Source of the DNA: Micromonospora qiuiae
GTDB lineage: Bacteria > Actinomycetota > Actinomycetes > Mycobacteriales > Micromonosporaceae
Direction of reading: 5' to 3'
Assembly: GCF_016863555.1 (NCBI RefSeq)
Contig: NZ_BOPC01000065.1
Coordinates: 1-50,220, forward strand
Length of the DNA: 50,220 bases
The notes beneath the pieces were generated by a model. It had not been told where the DNA came from, searched no databases, and saw only the letters and a list, made by a program, of their open reading frames with translations. The first letter of the stretch is position 1; every line of letters begins with the position of its first letter. Of this stretch, positions 1-8,162 are shown piece by piece. The translations under genes were made by a program, and so were the position numbers.

Positions 1-872
1 CGGGGCGGGGTCGTGGCTACGGAGACGAGTTGCCGCTCAGCCGCCGGGCGCGGGACCGGCGAGAGCGAGCGGGGGCCGGGTGCGGGCGGAGGCGGGCCCG
101 GCGGGAGCGGGCGCGGTCCCGGTGGGACACCCAGGCCACTGAGCGAGCTCACGCCGAGCCGACCGGCGAGCACCGGCACCTGATCCGGCTCGACCACGAA
201 GATGATCTCGCGGGGGCGGATCGGGCGGAGCAGGACCAGCGCGGCGAGGGTGAGCAGCAGTATCCCGCCGGCCAGCGAGCCCCAGGTGAGCGGGGCGATC
301 CACCCGGCCCGCAATTCGGCGCGCAGGTCCAGGCCCAGGTCGGGCCCGCCGTCGGGCCGCATCAGCACCAGGCTCAATCGGCGGCCGGCCAGGTCGGCGG
401 GGCTCCACTCCAGCACGCCGGTGCCGGCGAGTACCCAGAAGGTCTGTGCGGCGGGGGCGGCCGGGACTGCCGGCGGCACGCCGGCCGCCGGGTTGACCTG
501 CTCCAGCCGGACCGGCAGCGAGCCCCGGGCCAGCGCCATCCGCTGGACCACGGCGTACGGCGCCGCCGCCAACCATCGCTGCGCCTCGTCGGCCGGGGCC
601 AGCCCGACAAAGGCCGGCCCGTCCGGCGTACGGGCGTCGAGCCGGAATCGGGCGGATCCGCCGCCGGCGAAGGGCACCTCCCGGCGTACCAGCGCGTCGA
701 GATCGGTCACCACGACGGCGTGCCCTGGCGTCCGCATGCTCTCGATCCGCGCGGTGAACACCCCGTCGGGGGCGGCGCGGCCGGTCGTCAGGCCGAGCGC
801 GGCAGCACCGACCAGCGCGGTCGTGCCGATGGCCAGCAGCACCATTCCGACCAGTGCCCACACGAAACGCAT
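1..872 (-). CDS. Hypothetical membrane protein (partial, runs off window edge)
   Basis: An open frame starts at the ATG whose first base is 872 and stays open to position 1, so the C-terminus lies outside the window. At least 290 residues are visible. Residues about 3-30 form a hydrophobic segment, then comes a roughly 170-residue outer domain, then a second membrane segment near residues 205-228 (LAGGILLLTLAALVLLRP). A cytoplasmic proline-rich tail follows. A purine-rich stretch (GGAGGGAGACAGGG) precedes the start. The topology suggests a two-pass protein with an extracytoplasmic loop. I do not recognise a family. It lies downstream of ycnI on the same strand, but a terminator-like hairpin separates them, so it is probably its own unit. 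Confidence 0.6.
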   Translation of the reverse strand, partial: MRFVWALVGMVLLAIGTTALVGAAALGLTTGRAAPDGVFTARIESMRTPGHAVVVTDLDALVRREVPFAGGGSARFRLDARTPDGPAFVGLAPADEAQRWLAAAPYAVVQRMALARGSLPVRLEQVNPAAGVPPAVPAAPAAQTFWVLAGTGVLEWSPADLAGRRLSLVLMRPDGGPDLGLDLRAELRAGWIAPLTWGSLAGGILLLTLAALVLLRPIRPREIIFVVEPDQVPVLAGRLGVSSLSGLGVPPGPRPLPPGPPPPAPGPRSLSPVPRPAAERQLVSVATTPP

Positions 873-959
873 CCGCCCTGTCTCCCTCCGTAGCCAGATA
901 CCCGGCCGACCTTACCTACGACCCGGCGCTGAACTGCGGATATCCACGTCGAGAACAGG

Positions 960-997
960 AAAAGCGGACGGGCCCGCCGGGGTGTCCCGGCGGGCCC
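960..997 (-). terminator. Rho-independent-like terminator after ycnI
   Basis: A perfect 11-bp inverted repeat (970-980 with 987-997, GGGCCCGCCGG and its complement) encloses a 6-nt loop. Read on the minus strand it is followed within a few bases by CTTTTCC. It lies about 70 bases past the ycnI stop codon, so it probably ends the copCD-ycnI transcript. Confidence 0.6.
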
Positions 998-1005
998 GCG
1001 TGGCG

Positions 1006-1117
1006 GTGACTTCTCAGGCCGTCGTCGGCGCGGGATCGTCCCGGACCGCGGCGGCGCTGCGGTGACTTCTCAGGCCGTCGTCGGCGCGGGGTCGTCGTCG
1101 CGGACCGCGACGGCGCC
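1006..1117. repeat. 56-bp imperfect tandem duplication at the 3' end of ycnI
   Basis: Bases 1006-1061 and 1062-1117 are near-identical. Both begin GTGACTTCTCAGGCCGTCGT and diverge slightly after about 29 bases. Each unit carries the TCA that reads as the ycnI stop codon on the minus strand. The outer unit is therefore a non-coding relic of the gene's last codons. Confidence 0.75.
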
Positions 1118-1837
1118 TTCGCGGCGGGTACGCGCGAACGCGAGCCCGCCCAGCACCAGCCCGCCGAGCCCGGCGACCAGACCGGCGACGCCGAGCCCGA
1201 TGGCCAGCCCGCTGTCGCCGTCGTCGCCTTCCTTGGCCGCATCGGCCTGCGCGGCCGGCGACTCGGCCGGCGCCGCCTCAGGCGCGGCGGCGGCGAGGGT
1301 GAGCACCGGCGCCGGGGTGGCCGGCTCCTCCTCGCCCGGCGCCGACGGTTCGTCGATCCAGCGCACCACGGCGCCGTCGGAGTAGGTCTGCAATGCCTTG
1401 AAGACCATCTGGTCCACCTCGGGCAGTGGGCCGAGGGAGACCGGGAACTCCTGGAAGGTGCCCGGGGCGATCGCCGCGTCCGCACCGGCCGTCCAGGTGA
1501 TCTTGGATACCACCTCGGAGATCTCGGTGCCGTGCACCTTCACCGGCGGATCGCTCTTGCGCTTCTCCACCGCCACCGTCCAGCCCGGCACCGGCATCGT
1601 CGACACCGAGCCGACCGGGGCGTTCTCGGGCAGGAAGATCTCCACTTTGGTGGTCGACGCCGTGTCGCTCTCGTTGGGCACCCGGAACGCGAACCGGCCG
1701 TAGCCGCCCTGGGTCGCCTCTTTCGGGTTGACCGTGACGTGCGCGGACGCGGGCGCCACGAAGCCGAACACGGCCATGGCGACGGCGCCGAGCGTCAGGG
1801 CGGCAGCAGCGCCTGCGGTACGCCGGTGACGGATCAT
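1070..1837 (-). CDS. ycnI: YcnI family (DUF1775) copper-associated membrane-anchored protein
   Basis: This 255-residue protein has a signal peptide with an Ala-Ser-Ala cleavage site, after which the mature protein would begin at His33 (HVTVNP). The DUF1775/YcnI domain spans about 33-170, and an Ala/Pro-rich linker leads to a C-terminal membrane segment near 215-240 and a short basic tail. Bacillus YcnI is known to bind Cu(II) through its N-terminal histidine. The gene lies 13 bp downstream of the CopC-CopD fusion and is surely co-transcribed with it. The likely role is extracellular copper binding or handover to the CopD-type channel. The 3' end is partly duplicated just downstream. Confidence 0.88.
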   Translation of the reverse strand: MIRHRRTAGAAAALTLGAVAMAVFGFVAPASAHVTVNPKEATQGGYGRFAFRVPNESDTASTTKVEIFLPENAPVGSVSTMPVPGWTVAVEKRKSDPPVKVHGTEISEVVSKITWTAGADAAIAPGTFQEFPVSLGPLPEVDQMVFKALQTYSDGAVVRWIDEPSAPGEEEPATPAPVLTLAAAAPEAAPAESPAAQADAAKEGDDGDSGLAIGLGVAGLVAGLGGLVLGGLAFARTRREGAVAVRDDDPAPTTA

Positions 1838-1850
1838 CGATGGGACCTCT

Positions 1851-3506
1851 CTATCGGATCGGCACGGTGGCGGTCACCGTGTCTTGGTCGATCTCGGTGG
1901 TGCGGGCGGTGATGTGCAGCTGCCACTCCCCCGCCGAGGGCAGGTTGATCTCCCCGGTGGCGTGGTTGTCGGTGAGCGCCAGCACCGGGACGTCGATCGG
2001 TTCGATCCCGGCTGACGGCAGCGCCACGGTTGCCTTCCACTCCAGCACCGGCTGCGGTCGGTTATCCGGCGTGTACGCGTAGAAGTGCAACGAGTTGTTG
2101 CCCCGCTCGGCCGGCGCCACTTCGACCTGGAGCGAGAACAGGGGGCTGGTGAGCGTGGTGGCGAAGTAGTCGGCCTCGGCGCCGGCCACGTTGGACGAGG
2201 CGGTGCGGGCGGGGGTGGTCTGCACCAGGGTCGCCGACACGCCGAGCACGATCGCGGTGATCGCCAACTCCACCCAGACCGCCCGGCGTAGCGACGCGGG
2301 ACGGCTGGCCGCGAGCCGCTTGCGCACCAGGTGACGGGAGTACGCGGCCACCCCGATCACCAGCGCGAACAGCCCGATCTTGGCCAGCACCAGTTGCCCG
2401 TAGCGGGTGCCGAACAGGGCCGCCGGGGTGGCCACCTCGATCAGCGCCTGGACGATGCCGGCCAGCAGCAGCGCCGACACCGCCAGGGCGGCCCACCGCG
2501 ACCAGATCGGCAGGATGGCGCCCAGTTCCCGCTCGTCCGCCCGAGGCAGCAGGAACACGGCGAGCATCACCAGCCCGCCCAGCCAGACCGCCATCCCGCC
2601 CAGGTGCACCGCGTCGACGAGCACCGACACGGCCGGGGCGGGCGAGGCCGCCGGGTGCCCGGACAACGGCCAGGTGAGCAGCGCGCCCGCGCCGAGCGCC
2701 CCGAGAACCACCAGGTCGGTGCGGCCCACCGGCCCGGCCAGCAGGGGCCGGAGCAGGACCGCCGCGGCGGCCAGGAGCCCCAGCCGGACCAGGTGCACGG
2801 CGCCGAAGACGCTGCCGAACACCAGGCTCAGCCCCGCACCGGTGATGTCGAACAATCCGCCACCGTTGGTGTACGGCACCTGCCACAGCATCATCGCGAC
2901 CGTGGCGAGCGCCACCAGCCCGAGGCCGGCCCAGGCCAGCCGGGCCGGGCCGCGCCGGGAGAGCCGGCGCGGCCAGAGCAGGGCGAGCACCAGGGAGGAG
3001 CCGACCAGCAGCAGCAGCCCGGCGTAGCCGACGAACTTGGCGGCCTTGATCGCGTTGCTGACCGTCGGGTCGGCCCGGCCGTCGTCGCCGCTGTCCACCG
3101 GCGGCTCGGAGGGCGCGCCGACGGAGTAGGTGAACGCACCGGAGACCGGGTGGCTGTCGGCGGAGATCACCCGGTAGGTGACCAGGTAGGTGCCGTTGGG
3201 GCCGGACGGGTCGACCGGGATGTTGACCACGCTGTCGGCGAAGGTGGGCTCGCCCCGGTCCGCGCGGGAGCCGTCCGGCGCGATGACCCGGATCTTGTCC
3301 GGCACCTTGCGTACCGATTCGCTGAAGGTGAGCACCACCTCGGCGGGGGCGGTGGACACCACGGACGAGGCGGCGGGACTGCTGCTGTTCAGCACGGCGT
3401 GGGCGGTGGCCGGGCTGGCCGGGGCGAGCAGCAGGGCGGCGACGGTGACCAGTAAACCGGCGGCGGCAGCCAGCCGGGCGAAGCGGCGGCGAGGGGCGGC
3501 AGTCAT
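1851..3506 (-). CDS. CopC-CopD fusion copper transport protein (YcnJ-like)
   Basis: This 551-residue protein has a signal peptide ending in ATA, mature His36 at the new N-terminus, and a CopC domain to about residue 128 that includes Asp117 and His119 of the DSHPVSG motif. These are the usual CopC Cu(II) ligands. A CopD domain of about eight membrane helices covers roughly 158-430, followed by a C-terminal outer domain. I chose the ATG at 3506 because GGAGAG lies about 10 nt upstream; the frame extends further to 3620 without a comparable ribosome site. It heads an operon with ycnI. In homologues such fusions import or buffer copper. The divergent neighbour is a SigC-like sigma factor. Confidence 0.9.
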   Translation of the reverse strand: MTAAPRRRFARLAAAAGLLVTVAALLLAPASPATAHAVLNSSSPAASSVVSTAPAEVVLTFSESVRKVPDKIRVIAPDGSRADRGEPTFADSVVNIPVDPSGPNGTYLVTYRVISADSHPVSGAFTYSVGAPSEPPVDSGDDGRADPTVSNAIKAAKFVGYAGLLLLVGSSLVLALLWPRRLSRRGPARLAWAGLGLVALATVAMMLWQVPYTNGGGLFDITGAGLSLVFGSVFGAVHLVRLGLLAAAAVLLRPLLAGPVGRTDLVVLGALGAGALLTWPLSGHPAASPAPAVSVLVDAVHLGGMAVWLGGLVMLAVFLLPRADERELGAILPIWSRWAALAVSALLLAGIVQALIEVATPAALFGTRYGQLVLAKIGLFALVIGVAAYSRHLVRKRLAASRPASLRRAVWVELAITAIVLGVSATLVQTTPARTASSNVAGAEADYFATTLTSPLFSLQVEVAPAERGNNSLHFYAYTPDNRPQPVLEWKATVALPSAGIEPIDVPVLALTDNHATGEINLPSAGEWQLHITARTTEIDQDTVTATVPIR

Positions 3507-3713
3507 GTCCGCCATGCTCTCCGAAAACCCACCCGCAAGGCGAGCCATCGGCGGCTGCGAATAAGAAAGATCGCCTCGACCGCGCGCGGACACGCGCGCA
3601 AGCACCTGGCGGGGGATCACGAGCGACTAGTCGGTCGGCACGGCGGAAAAGTTCCCGACGTGGCGCAGACCATGGAAGGGCCGAAGGACTCTGCTGCTCG
3701 GCGCGCTGCCGCG

Positions 3714-3719
3714 TAACCT
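3714..3719 (+). promoter_or_regulatory. -10-like box for leaderless sigma factor mRNA
   Basis: TAACCT ends 8 nt before the GTG start at 3728, and no ribosome site is visible. This fits a leaderless transcript. I see no good -35 element. Confidence 0.3.
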
Positions 3720-3727
3720 GGCTTGTC

Positions 3728-4339
3728 GTGATCCCCGTGCCGCGCGACACCGCCGCCACCGCCGATCCCATGGACGGCGGCGGAGGCGTGCCGGAGTGCG
3801 CGAAGCCGGCCGGCAACGACGCCACCAGGTGGGCGTTGGCCGCCCGCGACGGCGATCCGACCGCACAGGCCGCGTTCGTCCGGGCCACCCAGGTCGAGGT
3901 GTGGCGGTTCGCGGCGGCCCTGGTCGATCCGGACAGCGCCGACGATCTCACCCAGGAGACGTACCTGCGGGCGTTCCGCGCGCTGCCCGCCTTCGAGGGG
4001 CGCTCCAGCGCGCGTACGTGGCTGCTCGGCATCGCCCGGCGGACCTGCGCCGACCACCTGCGTACGGTGGTTCGGCGACGGCGCCTCGACCAGCGGCTCA
4101 CCGCCCAGGCGCACACCGACGTGCCGCACCCCGACCCGGCCGCGTCGCTCGGCGCGGCCGACCTGGTCCGCCGGCTGCCCGCCGAGCGGCGCGGGGCGTT
4201 CGTGCTGACCCAACTGCTGGGCCTGTCCTACGCCGAGGCCGCTGCCGTGGAGAAGGTGCCGGTGGGCACGATCCGATCCCGGGTGGCCCGTGCCCGCGCC
4301 GAACTGGTCGACTCGATCGGTGAGGCGCGAGCGGGGTGA
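3728..4339 (+). CDS. sigC: ECF RNA polymerase sigma factor, SigC-like
   Basis: This 203-residue protein has the two ECF domains. Region 2 carries the DLTQETYLRAFRALPAFEGR core-binding segment, and region 4 carries LTQLLGLSYAEAAAVEKVPVGTIRSRVARAR split over its helix-turn-helix. The wording is close to what I remember of M. tuberculosis SigC (SSARTWLL, LLGLSYADAAAV, GTIRSRVARAR), a sigma factor linked to copper acquisition. No anti-sigma gene follows. Instead three membrane or redox proteins overlap it head to tail. The GTG start at 3728 is preceded by a -10-like box; an ATG at residue 15 is an alternative. It probably controls this locus, including divergent copCD-ycnI. Confidence 0.85.
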   Translation: MIPVPRDTAATADPMDGGGGVPECAKPAGNDATRWALAARDGDPTAQAAFVRATQVEVWRFAAALVDPDSADDLTQETYLRAFRALPAFEGRSSARTWLLGIARRTCADHLRTVVRRRRLDQRLTAQAHTDVPHPDPAASLGAADLVRRLPAERRGAFVLTQLLGLSYAEAAAVEKVPVGTIRSRVARARAELVDSIGEARAG

Positions 4340-4824
4340 ACGGCAGGTGGCGCCGCTGGCTCGGGCTCGCCGTCCGGCTCGGACTGGCAGCCGTCTGGCT
4401 CTACGCCGGCGCCACCAAGGTCGGCGACCTGGCCGCTTCCGGCCGCTCCGTGCACGCGTACCAAATCATGCCGTACGACGTGGCGATGGTGGTCGGCGCG
4501 GCGCTGCCCTTCGTCGAGCTGGCGCTGGGCGTACTGCTGCTGCTCGGGCTGGCCACCCAGCTGGTCGCCGGGATCTCCGCGGCGCTGCTGCTGGTCTTCA
4601 TCGCCGGCATCGTCTCGGCCTGGGCGCGCGGGTTGGCGATCGACTGCGGCTGTTTCGGCACGGGCGGCGAGCTGCCGGCCGGGCAGGACGCCAGCTATCT
4701 CCCGGAGATCCTCCGGGACCTGGGCTTCCTGGCGCTGGCCGGGTTCCTGCTGATCTGGCCCCGGACGGCCGTCTCGGTGGACGGCGCGCTGACGAGCGAA
4801 CTGGTGGAGGACGAAAATGAGTAG
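4336..4824 (+). CDS. MauE/DoxX-type membrane redox protein
   Basis: This 162-residue protein has four predicted membrane helices (about 10-27, 48-72, 76-95, 128-148) and the pair Cys104/Cys106 in DCGCFG after the third helix. This pattern is typical of MauE and DoxX-like proteins that pass electrons to periplasmic thioredoxin-fold partners. The GTG start overlaps the sigma factor stop codon (GTGA). The gene overlaps the DsbA-like gene by 8 bp. The arrangement suggests it keeps the downstream DsbA-like protein in the proper redox state. The family call is firm. The electron-transfer role is inferred from MauE and VKOR analogies. Confidence 0.8.
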   Translation: MNGRWRRWLGLAVRLGLAAVWLYAGATKVGDLAASGRSVHAYQIMPYDVAMVVGAALPFVELALGVLLLLGLATQLVAGISAALLLVFIAGIVSAWARGLAIDCGCFGTGGELPAGQDASYLPEILRDLGFLALAGFLLIWPRTAVSVDGALTSELVEDENE

Positions 4825-5533
4825 TCGCAAGGGGCGCAAGGACGCGGCCCGCGTGGTCCGGGAACAGCTGGCCCGGGAGCGCCGCCGCAAGCGGATGCTG
4901 TGGATCTCGCTCGGCGCGGTGGTGGTGCTGGTCATCGCCGGTCTGATCGGCTGGAGCGTCTTTTCGGGCCAGCGCGGCGGAAAGTTCATCGCACCGCCGG
5001 GGGCCAACGACACCGGCACCGGCATCGTGGTCGGCTCCGGGCCGGTCACCGTCGACATCTACGAGGATTACCTCTGCCCCGCCTGCAAGCGGTTCGAGCA
5101 GACCAGCGGCGCCACCATCGACCAGCTGATCAGCGAGGGCAAGATCCGGGCGGTGTACCACCCGGTGGCCTACCTGAACCGCTTCTCCAGCACCGATTAC
5201 TCGACCCGGTCCTCGGCCGCGTCCGGCTGCGCCGCCGAGGGCGGCAAGTTCACCGAGTTCGGCAAGGCGCTGTTCGAACGGCAGCCAGCCGAGAACGGTG
5301 CCGGGCTCAGCAACGACCAGTTGATCGACATCGGCGCCGAGGTCGGGTTGGACCGGGAGGCCTTCGGCGGCTGCGTCCGCGACGGGAAGTACCGGTCGTG
5401 GAGCGCCCACGTCACCGACGCGGCGAGCCGCGCCAACGTCACCGGCACGCCGACGGTCCGGGTCAACGGCGAGCCGGTGCGGGACTGGTCGCCGGCGAAC
5501 ATCATCGCGGCGGTGGAGGCGGCCGGGCGGTGA
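4817..5533 (+). CDS. Membrane-anchored DsbA-like thiol oxidoreductase
   Basis: This 238-residue protein has a basic N-terminus, one membrane segment at about 28-49, and an external thioredoxin-fold DsbA domain. The active site is CPAC (Cys87-Cys90) in YEDYLCPACKRFE, and the cis-proline loop is GTPTVRVNG near the C-terminus. Extra cysteines in the helical insertion (SGCAAEGG, GGCVRDG) may form a structural disulfide. It overlaps both neighbours, so it is translationally coupled with the MauE-like and the following protein. It likely forms or reshuffles disulfides in secreted copper proteins, or reduces copper-site cysteines. The substrate is unknown. Confidence 0.88.
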   Translation: MSSRKGRKDAARVVREQLARERRRKRMLWISLGAVVVLVIAGLIGWSVFSGQRGGKFIAPPGANDTGTGIVVGSGPVTVDIYEDYLCPACKRFEQTSGATIDQLISEGKIRAVYHPVAYLNRFSSTDYSTRSSAASGCAAEGGKFTEFGKALFERQPAENGAGLSNDQLIDIGAEVGLDREAFGGCVRDGKYRSWSAHVTDAASRANVTGTPTVRVNGEPVRDWSPANIIAAVEAAGR

Positions 5534-6645
5534 CCCTGCTGACCCGGGTCGCGCTGCTGCTCGCCGGTGTGGTCGCGGCCCTGCTCGCCACCGCCGGCCC
5601 GGCCACGGCCCACGGCGCGGACGCGCCGAACGGCAGCGACTACCGCGCCGAGGTCACCGCCGTGACCCCGGCGCGGCCGGAGCTTCGGGTCCGGGTGGTC
5701 GAGGCGGGGGCTCGACTGGAGCTGACCAACACCGGCGGCGAACCGGTCGAGGTGATCGGCTACTCGGGCGAGCCGTACCTGCGGGTGGGCCCGGACGGCG
5801 TGTTCGAGAACATCCGCTCGCCCGCGACCTACCTGAACCGGACCATCGCCGGCGACACGGTACTGCCGGCCGAGGTCGACCCGGCCGCCGCGCCGGCCTG
5901 GCAGCGGGTCGACGACGGGCCGACCGTGCGCTGGCACGACCAGCGGGCGCTGTGGCGCGAGCCGGGACCGCCCGCCCAGGTCCGCGCCGCGCCCGACCGG
6001 GAGCATCGGGTACGCGACTGGGTGGTGCCGCTGCGCGCCACCGACGGGCCGTTGGAGATCCGGGGCACCCTGGACTGGGTGCCGCCGCCGGACGCGTACA
6101 CCTGGTGGGTGCTGGTCACGCTCGGCGCGCTCGCGGTCGGCGCGGTCGGGTTGCTGCCGGCCGCCTCGGCGCCGGGTCGACGGGCGCTGGCCGGGCTCGG
6201 CGGGCTGCTGGTCTGCGGCGGGCTGGCCGCCGTGCTGCTCACTGTCGGGCGGGTACGCGACGACGGGGCCGAGGGGATCGGTGGGGTGCTGGGCGGCCTG
6301 CTGACCGGCCAGGTGTGGGCGCTGCTGGTCGGGCTCGGGGCGATCGTCGCCGGCTGGCGGGCGTTGATCGCCGGCTCGCCGGCGTCGGTGGCCGACGGTA
6401 ACCGTCGGTCGAACGTCGACTTCGTGGTGGCCCTGGCCGGGGCGTGTCTGGCGTTGTTCGCCGGGGTGACCAACGCCGCCGTGTTCGCCCGGTCCGTGCC
6501 GCCGGTGCCGTGGCCGGCTACGGCGGCCCGGGTGCTGGTCGTGCTGGTCGTCGTCGCCGGGGCCGGGGCCCTGGCCGCCGCCGTCCTGCGCCTGCACGCC
6601 ACCGGCCGCTCGGCGGTCACCGGCGTGGAGGCAGCGAAGCGCTGA
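5530..6645 (+). CDS. Uncharacterised secreted/membrane protein with mature N-terminal His
   Basis: This 371-residue product starts at a GTG overlapping the dsbA-like stop (GTGA). A signal peptide ends in ATA, so the mature chain would begin with His28 (HGADAPNG). An outer domain of about 160 residues follows, including GYSGEPYLR and PATYLNR stretches. About five membrane helices fill the C-terminal half. The layout (outer domain plus multi-pass membrane part, His at the processed N-terminus) recalls CopC-CopD without obvious sequence likeness. Its place in the sigma-factor operon suggests a copper-related membrane component. I do not recognise a named family. The last 29 bp overlap convergent cbiO. 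Confidence 0.7.
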   Translation: MTLLTRVALLLAGVVAALLATAGPATAHGADAPNGSDYRAEVTAVTPARPELRVRVVEAGARLELTNTGGEPVEVIGYSGEPYLRVGPDGVFENIRSPATYLNRTIAGDTVLPAEVDPAAAPAWQRVDDGPTVRWHDQRALWREPGPPAQVRAAPDREHRVRDWVVPLRATDGPLEIRGTLDWVPPPDAYTWWVLVTLGALAVGAVGLLPAASAPGRRALAGLGGLLVCGGLAAVLLTVGRVRDDGAEGIGGVLGGLLTGQVWALLVGLGAIVAGWRALIAGSPASVADGNRRSNVDFVVALAGACLALFAGVTNAAVFARSVPPVPWPATAARVLVVLVVVAGAGALAAAVLRLHATGRSAVTGVEAAKR

Positions 6646-7390
6646 ACGGGTAGGGAAGTTCGAGGCGGTGCCGGGCGAGCAGGTCCTCGTCGCCGAGGAG
6701 CTCGGCGGTCGGCCCGTCGGCCACGATCCGGCCACCGTCGAGGATCACCGAACGGTCGCAGAGTTCGAAGGCGTACGGCAGGTCGTGGGTGACCATCAGC
6801 AGGGTCACCGGCAGGGACCGCAGGATGGCGGCGAGTTCCCGGCGGGCCGCCGGGTCGAGGTTCGACGAGGGTTCGTCGAGCACCAGGATCTCCGGGCGCA
6901 TGGCGAGCACGGTGGCCACCGCCACCCGGCGGCGCTGCCCGAAGGACAGGTGGTGCGGTGCCCGGACCCGGTGCTCGGACATGCCCACCGCGACCAGTGC
7001 CTCGTCCACCCGGGCGGCGAGTTCCGCCCCGCGTAGCCCGAGGTTGGCCGGTCCGAACGCCACGTCCTCGGCGACGGTGGGCAGGAAGAGCTGGTCGTCG
7101 GGATCCTGGAAGACGATGCCCACCCGTCGGCGGATCTCCGCCAGGGTGGCCCGGTCGGGGCTGACCGGCAGGCCACCGACGGCGATGCTGCCCTCGGTGG
7201 CGGTGAGGATGCCGTTGAGGTGCAACACCAGGGTGGTCTTGCCGGCGCCGTTCGGGCCGAGCAGGGCCACCCGCTCGCCCCGGGCCACCGTCAGGTCGAC
7301 CCCGTGCAGCGCGAGGTGACCGTCCGGATAGGCGTATCGGACGCCACGGACATCCAGGCTGGGGGCCATCGGCGGCACACCGGGAATCAT
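6617..7390 (-). CDS. cbiO: Nickel/cobalt ECF-type ABC transporter ATP-binding protein CbiO
   Basis: This 257-residue ATPase has Walker A GPNGAGKTT near residue 39, the Q-loop VFQDPDDQLF, the signature LSFGQRRRVAVA, Walker B ILVLDEP and the switch His in VTHD. The VFQDPDDQLFLPTV wording is typical of CbiO/EcfA. The ATG at 7390 overlaps the cbiQ stop (ATGA). It powers metal uptake through CbiMNQ. It ends inside the last codons of the convergent upstream membrane-protein gene, a 29-bp tail-to-tail overlap. Confidence 0.93.
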   Translation of the reverse strand: MIPGVPPMAPSLDVRGVRYAYPDGHLALHGVDLTVARGERVALLGPNGAGKTTLVLHLNGILTATEGSIAVGGLPVSPDRATLAEIRRRVGIVFQDPDDQLFLPTVAEDVAFGPANLGLRGAELAARVDEALVAVGMSEHRVRAPHHLSFGQRRRVAVATVLAMRPEILVLDEPSSNLDPAARRELAAILRSLPVTLLMVTHDLPYAFELCDRSVILDGGRIVADGPTAELLGDEDLLARHRLELPYPFSASLPPRR

Positions 7391-8157
7391 GTCAGCACGG
7401 CGGCGGTGGCGGCGACGGCACCCGCCAGGACCGGCACGGTGGCGCCGACCAGCCACTGCCCGGCCGTCGCCGCGCCCGCGCCCGGCCACACCGCGGGCAT
7501 CCGGCCGGTGTAGCCGCGCGACAGCATCGCCAGGTAGACCCGCTCGCCGCGCTCGAAGGCGCGCAGGAACAGCGACCCGACGCCGGCGGCGAAGCCGCGC
7601 AGCTGCCACAGGAACCGCGGGTCGTCGCCCCGGGACAATCGGGCGATCCGCATCCGGCGGGCTTCGCCGACCAGCACGTCCAGATATCGCAGCATGAAGA
7701 TGGCGATCTGGGTGAGGATCTGCGGGCAGCGCAGCCGGTCCAGCCCGACGATCAGATCCCGGGTGGTGGTGGTCGCGGCCAGCAGCAGCGACGCCCAGAC
7801 GCCCAGGGTGCCCTTGGCGAGGATGTTCCACGCGCCGTAGAGGCCCTCGGCGGAGAGGCTCAAGCCGAGCAGGTCCACCCGCTCGCCCGCGCCGAGGAAC
7901 GGCAACGCGAAGGCGAAGAGCACGAACGGCAGCTCGATCGTCGACCGGACCAGCAGCCAGCGGGCACTCACCCGGGCCAGCCCCGCCACGACTGCGACCA
8001 GCAGGGCGTACGCGCCGAAGGCCCAGAGCGCCTCGCGCGCGGTGGCGACCACGGCGACGGTGAACGCCACCATCGCGACGATCTTCACCTCGGGCGGCAG
8101 CCGGTGGACCGGCGAGTCGGACTCCCGGTACAGCACGTGCGCGTGGCCGGCCCCCAC
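7387..8157 (-). CDS. cbiQ: Nickel/cobalt transporter transmembrane protein CbiQ
   Basis: This 256-residue protein has several membrane helices and the CbiQ/EcfT coupling motifs ARRMRIARLSRG and RGERVYLAMLSRGY, which contact the ATPase. The N-terminal VHRLPPEVKI segment is also family-typical. The start is a GTG 5 nt after the cbiN stop and has no clear ribosome site, so translation is probably coupled. It links the CbiMN substrate-capture unit to CbiO. Confidence 0.9.
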   Translation of the reverse strand: MGAGHAHVLYRESDSPVHRLPPEVKIVAMVAFTVAVVATAREALWAFGAYALLVAVVAGLARVSARWLLVRSTIELPFVLFAFALPFLGAGERVDLLGLSLSAEGLYGAWNILAKGTLGVWASLLLAATTTTRDLIVGLDRLRCPQILTQIAIFMLRYLDVLVGEARRMRIARLSRGDDPRFLWQLRGFAAGVGSLFLRAFERGERVYLAMLSRGYTGRMPAVWPGAGAATAGQWLVGATVPVLAGAVAATAAVLT

Positions 8158-8162
8158 CGGTG

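Noticed and set aside
3645..3655. GGAA-AAG-TTCC inverted repeat upstream of copCD and sigC as a copper operator
   Set aside because: It does not resemble the CsoR or CueR sites I know, and it is too short to support on its own.
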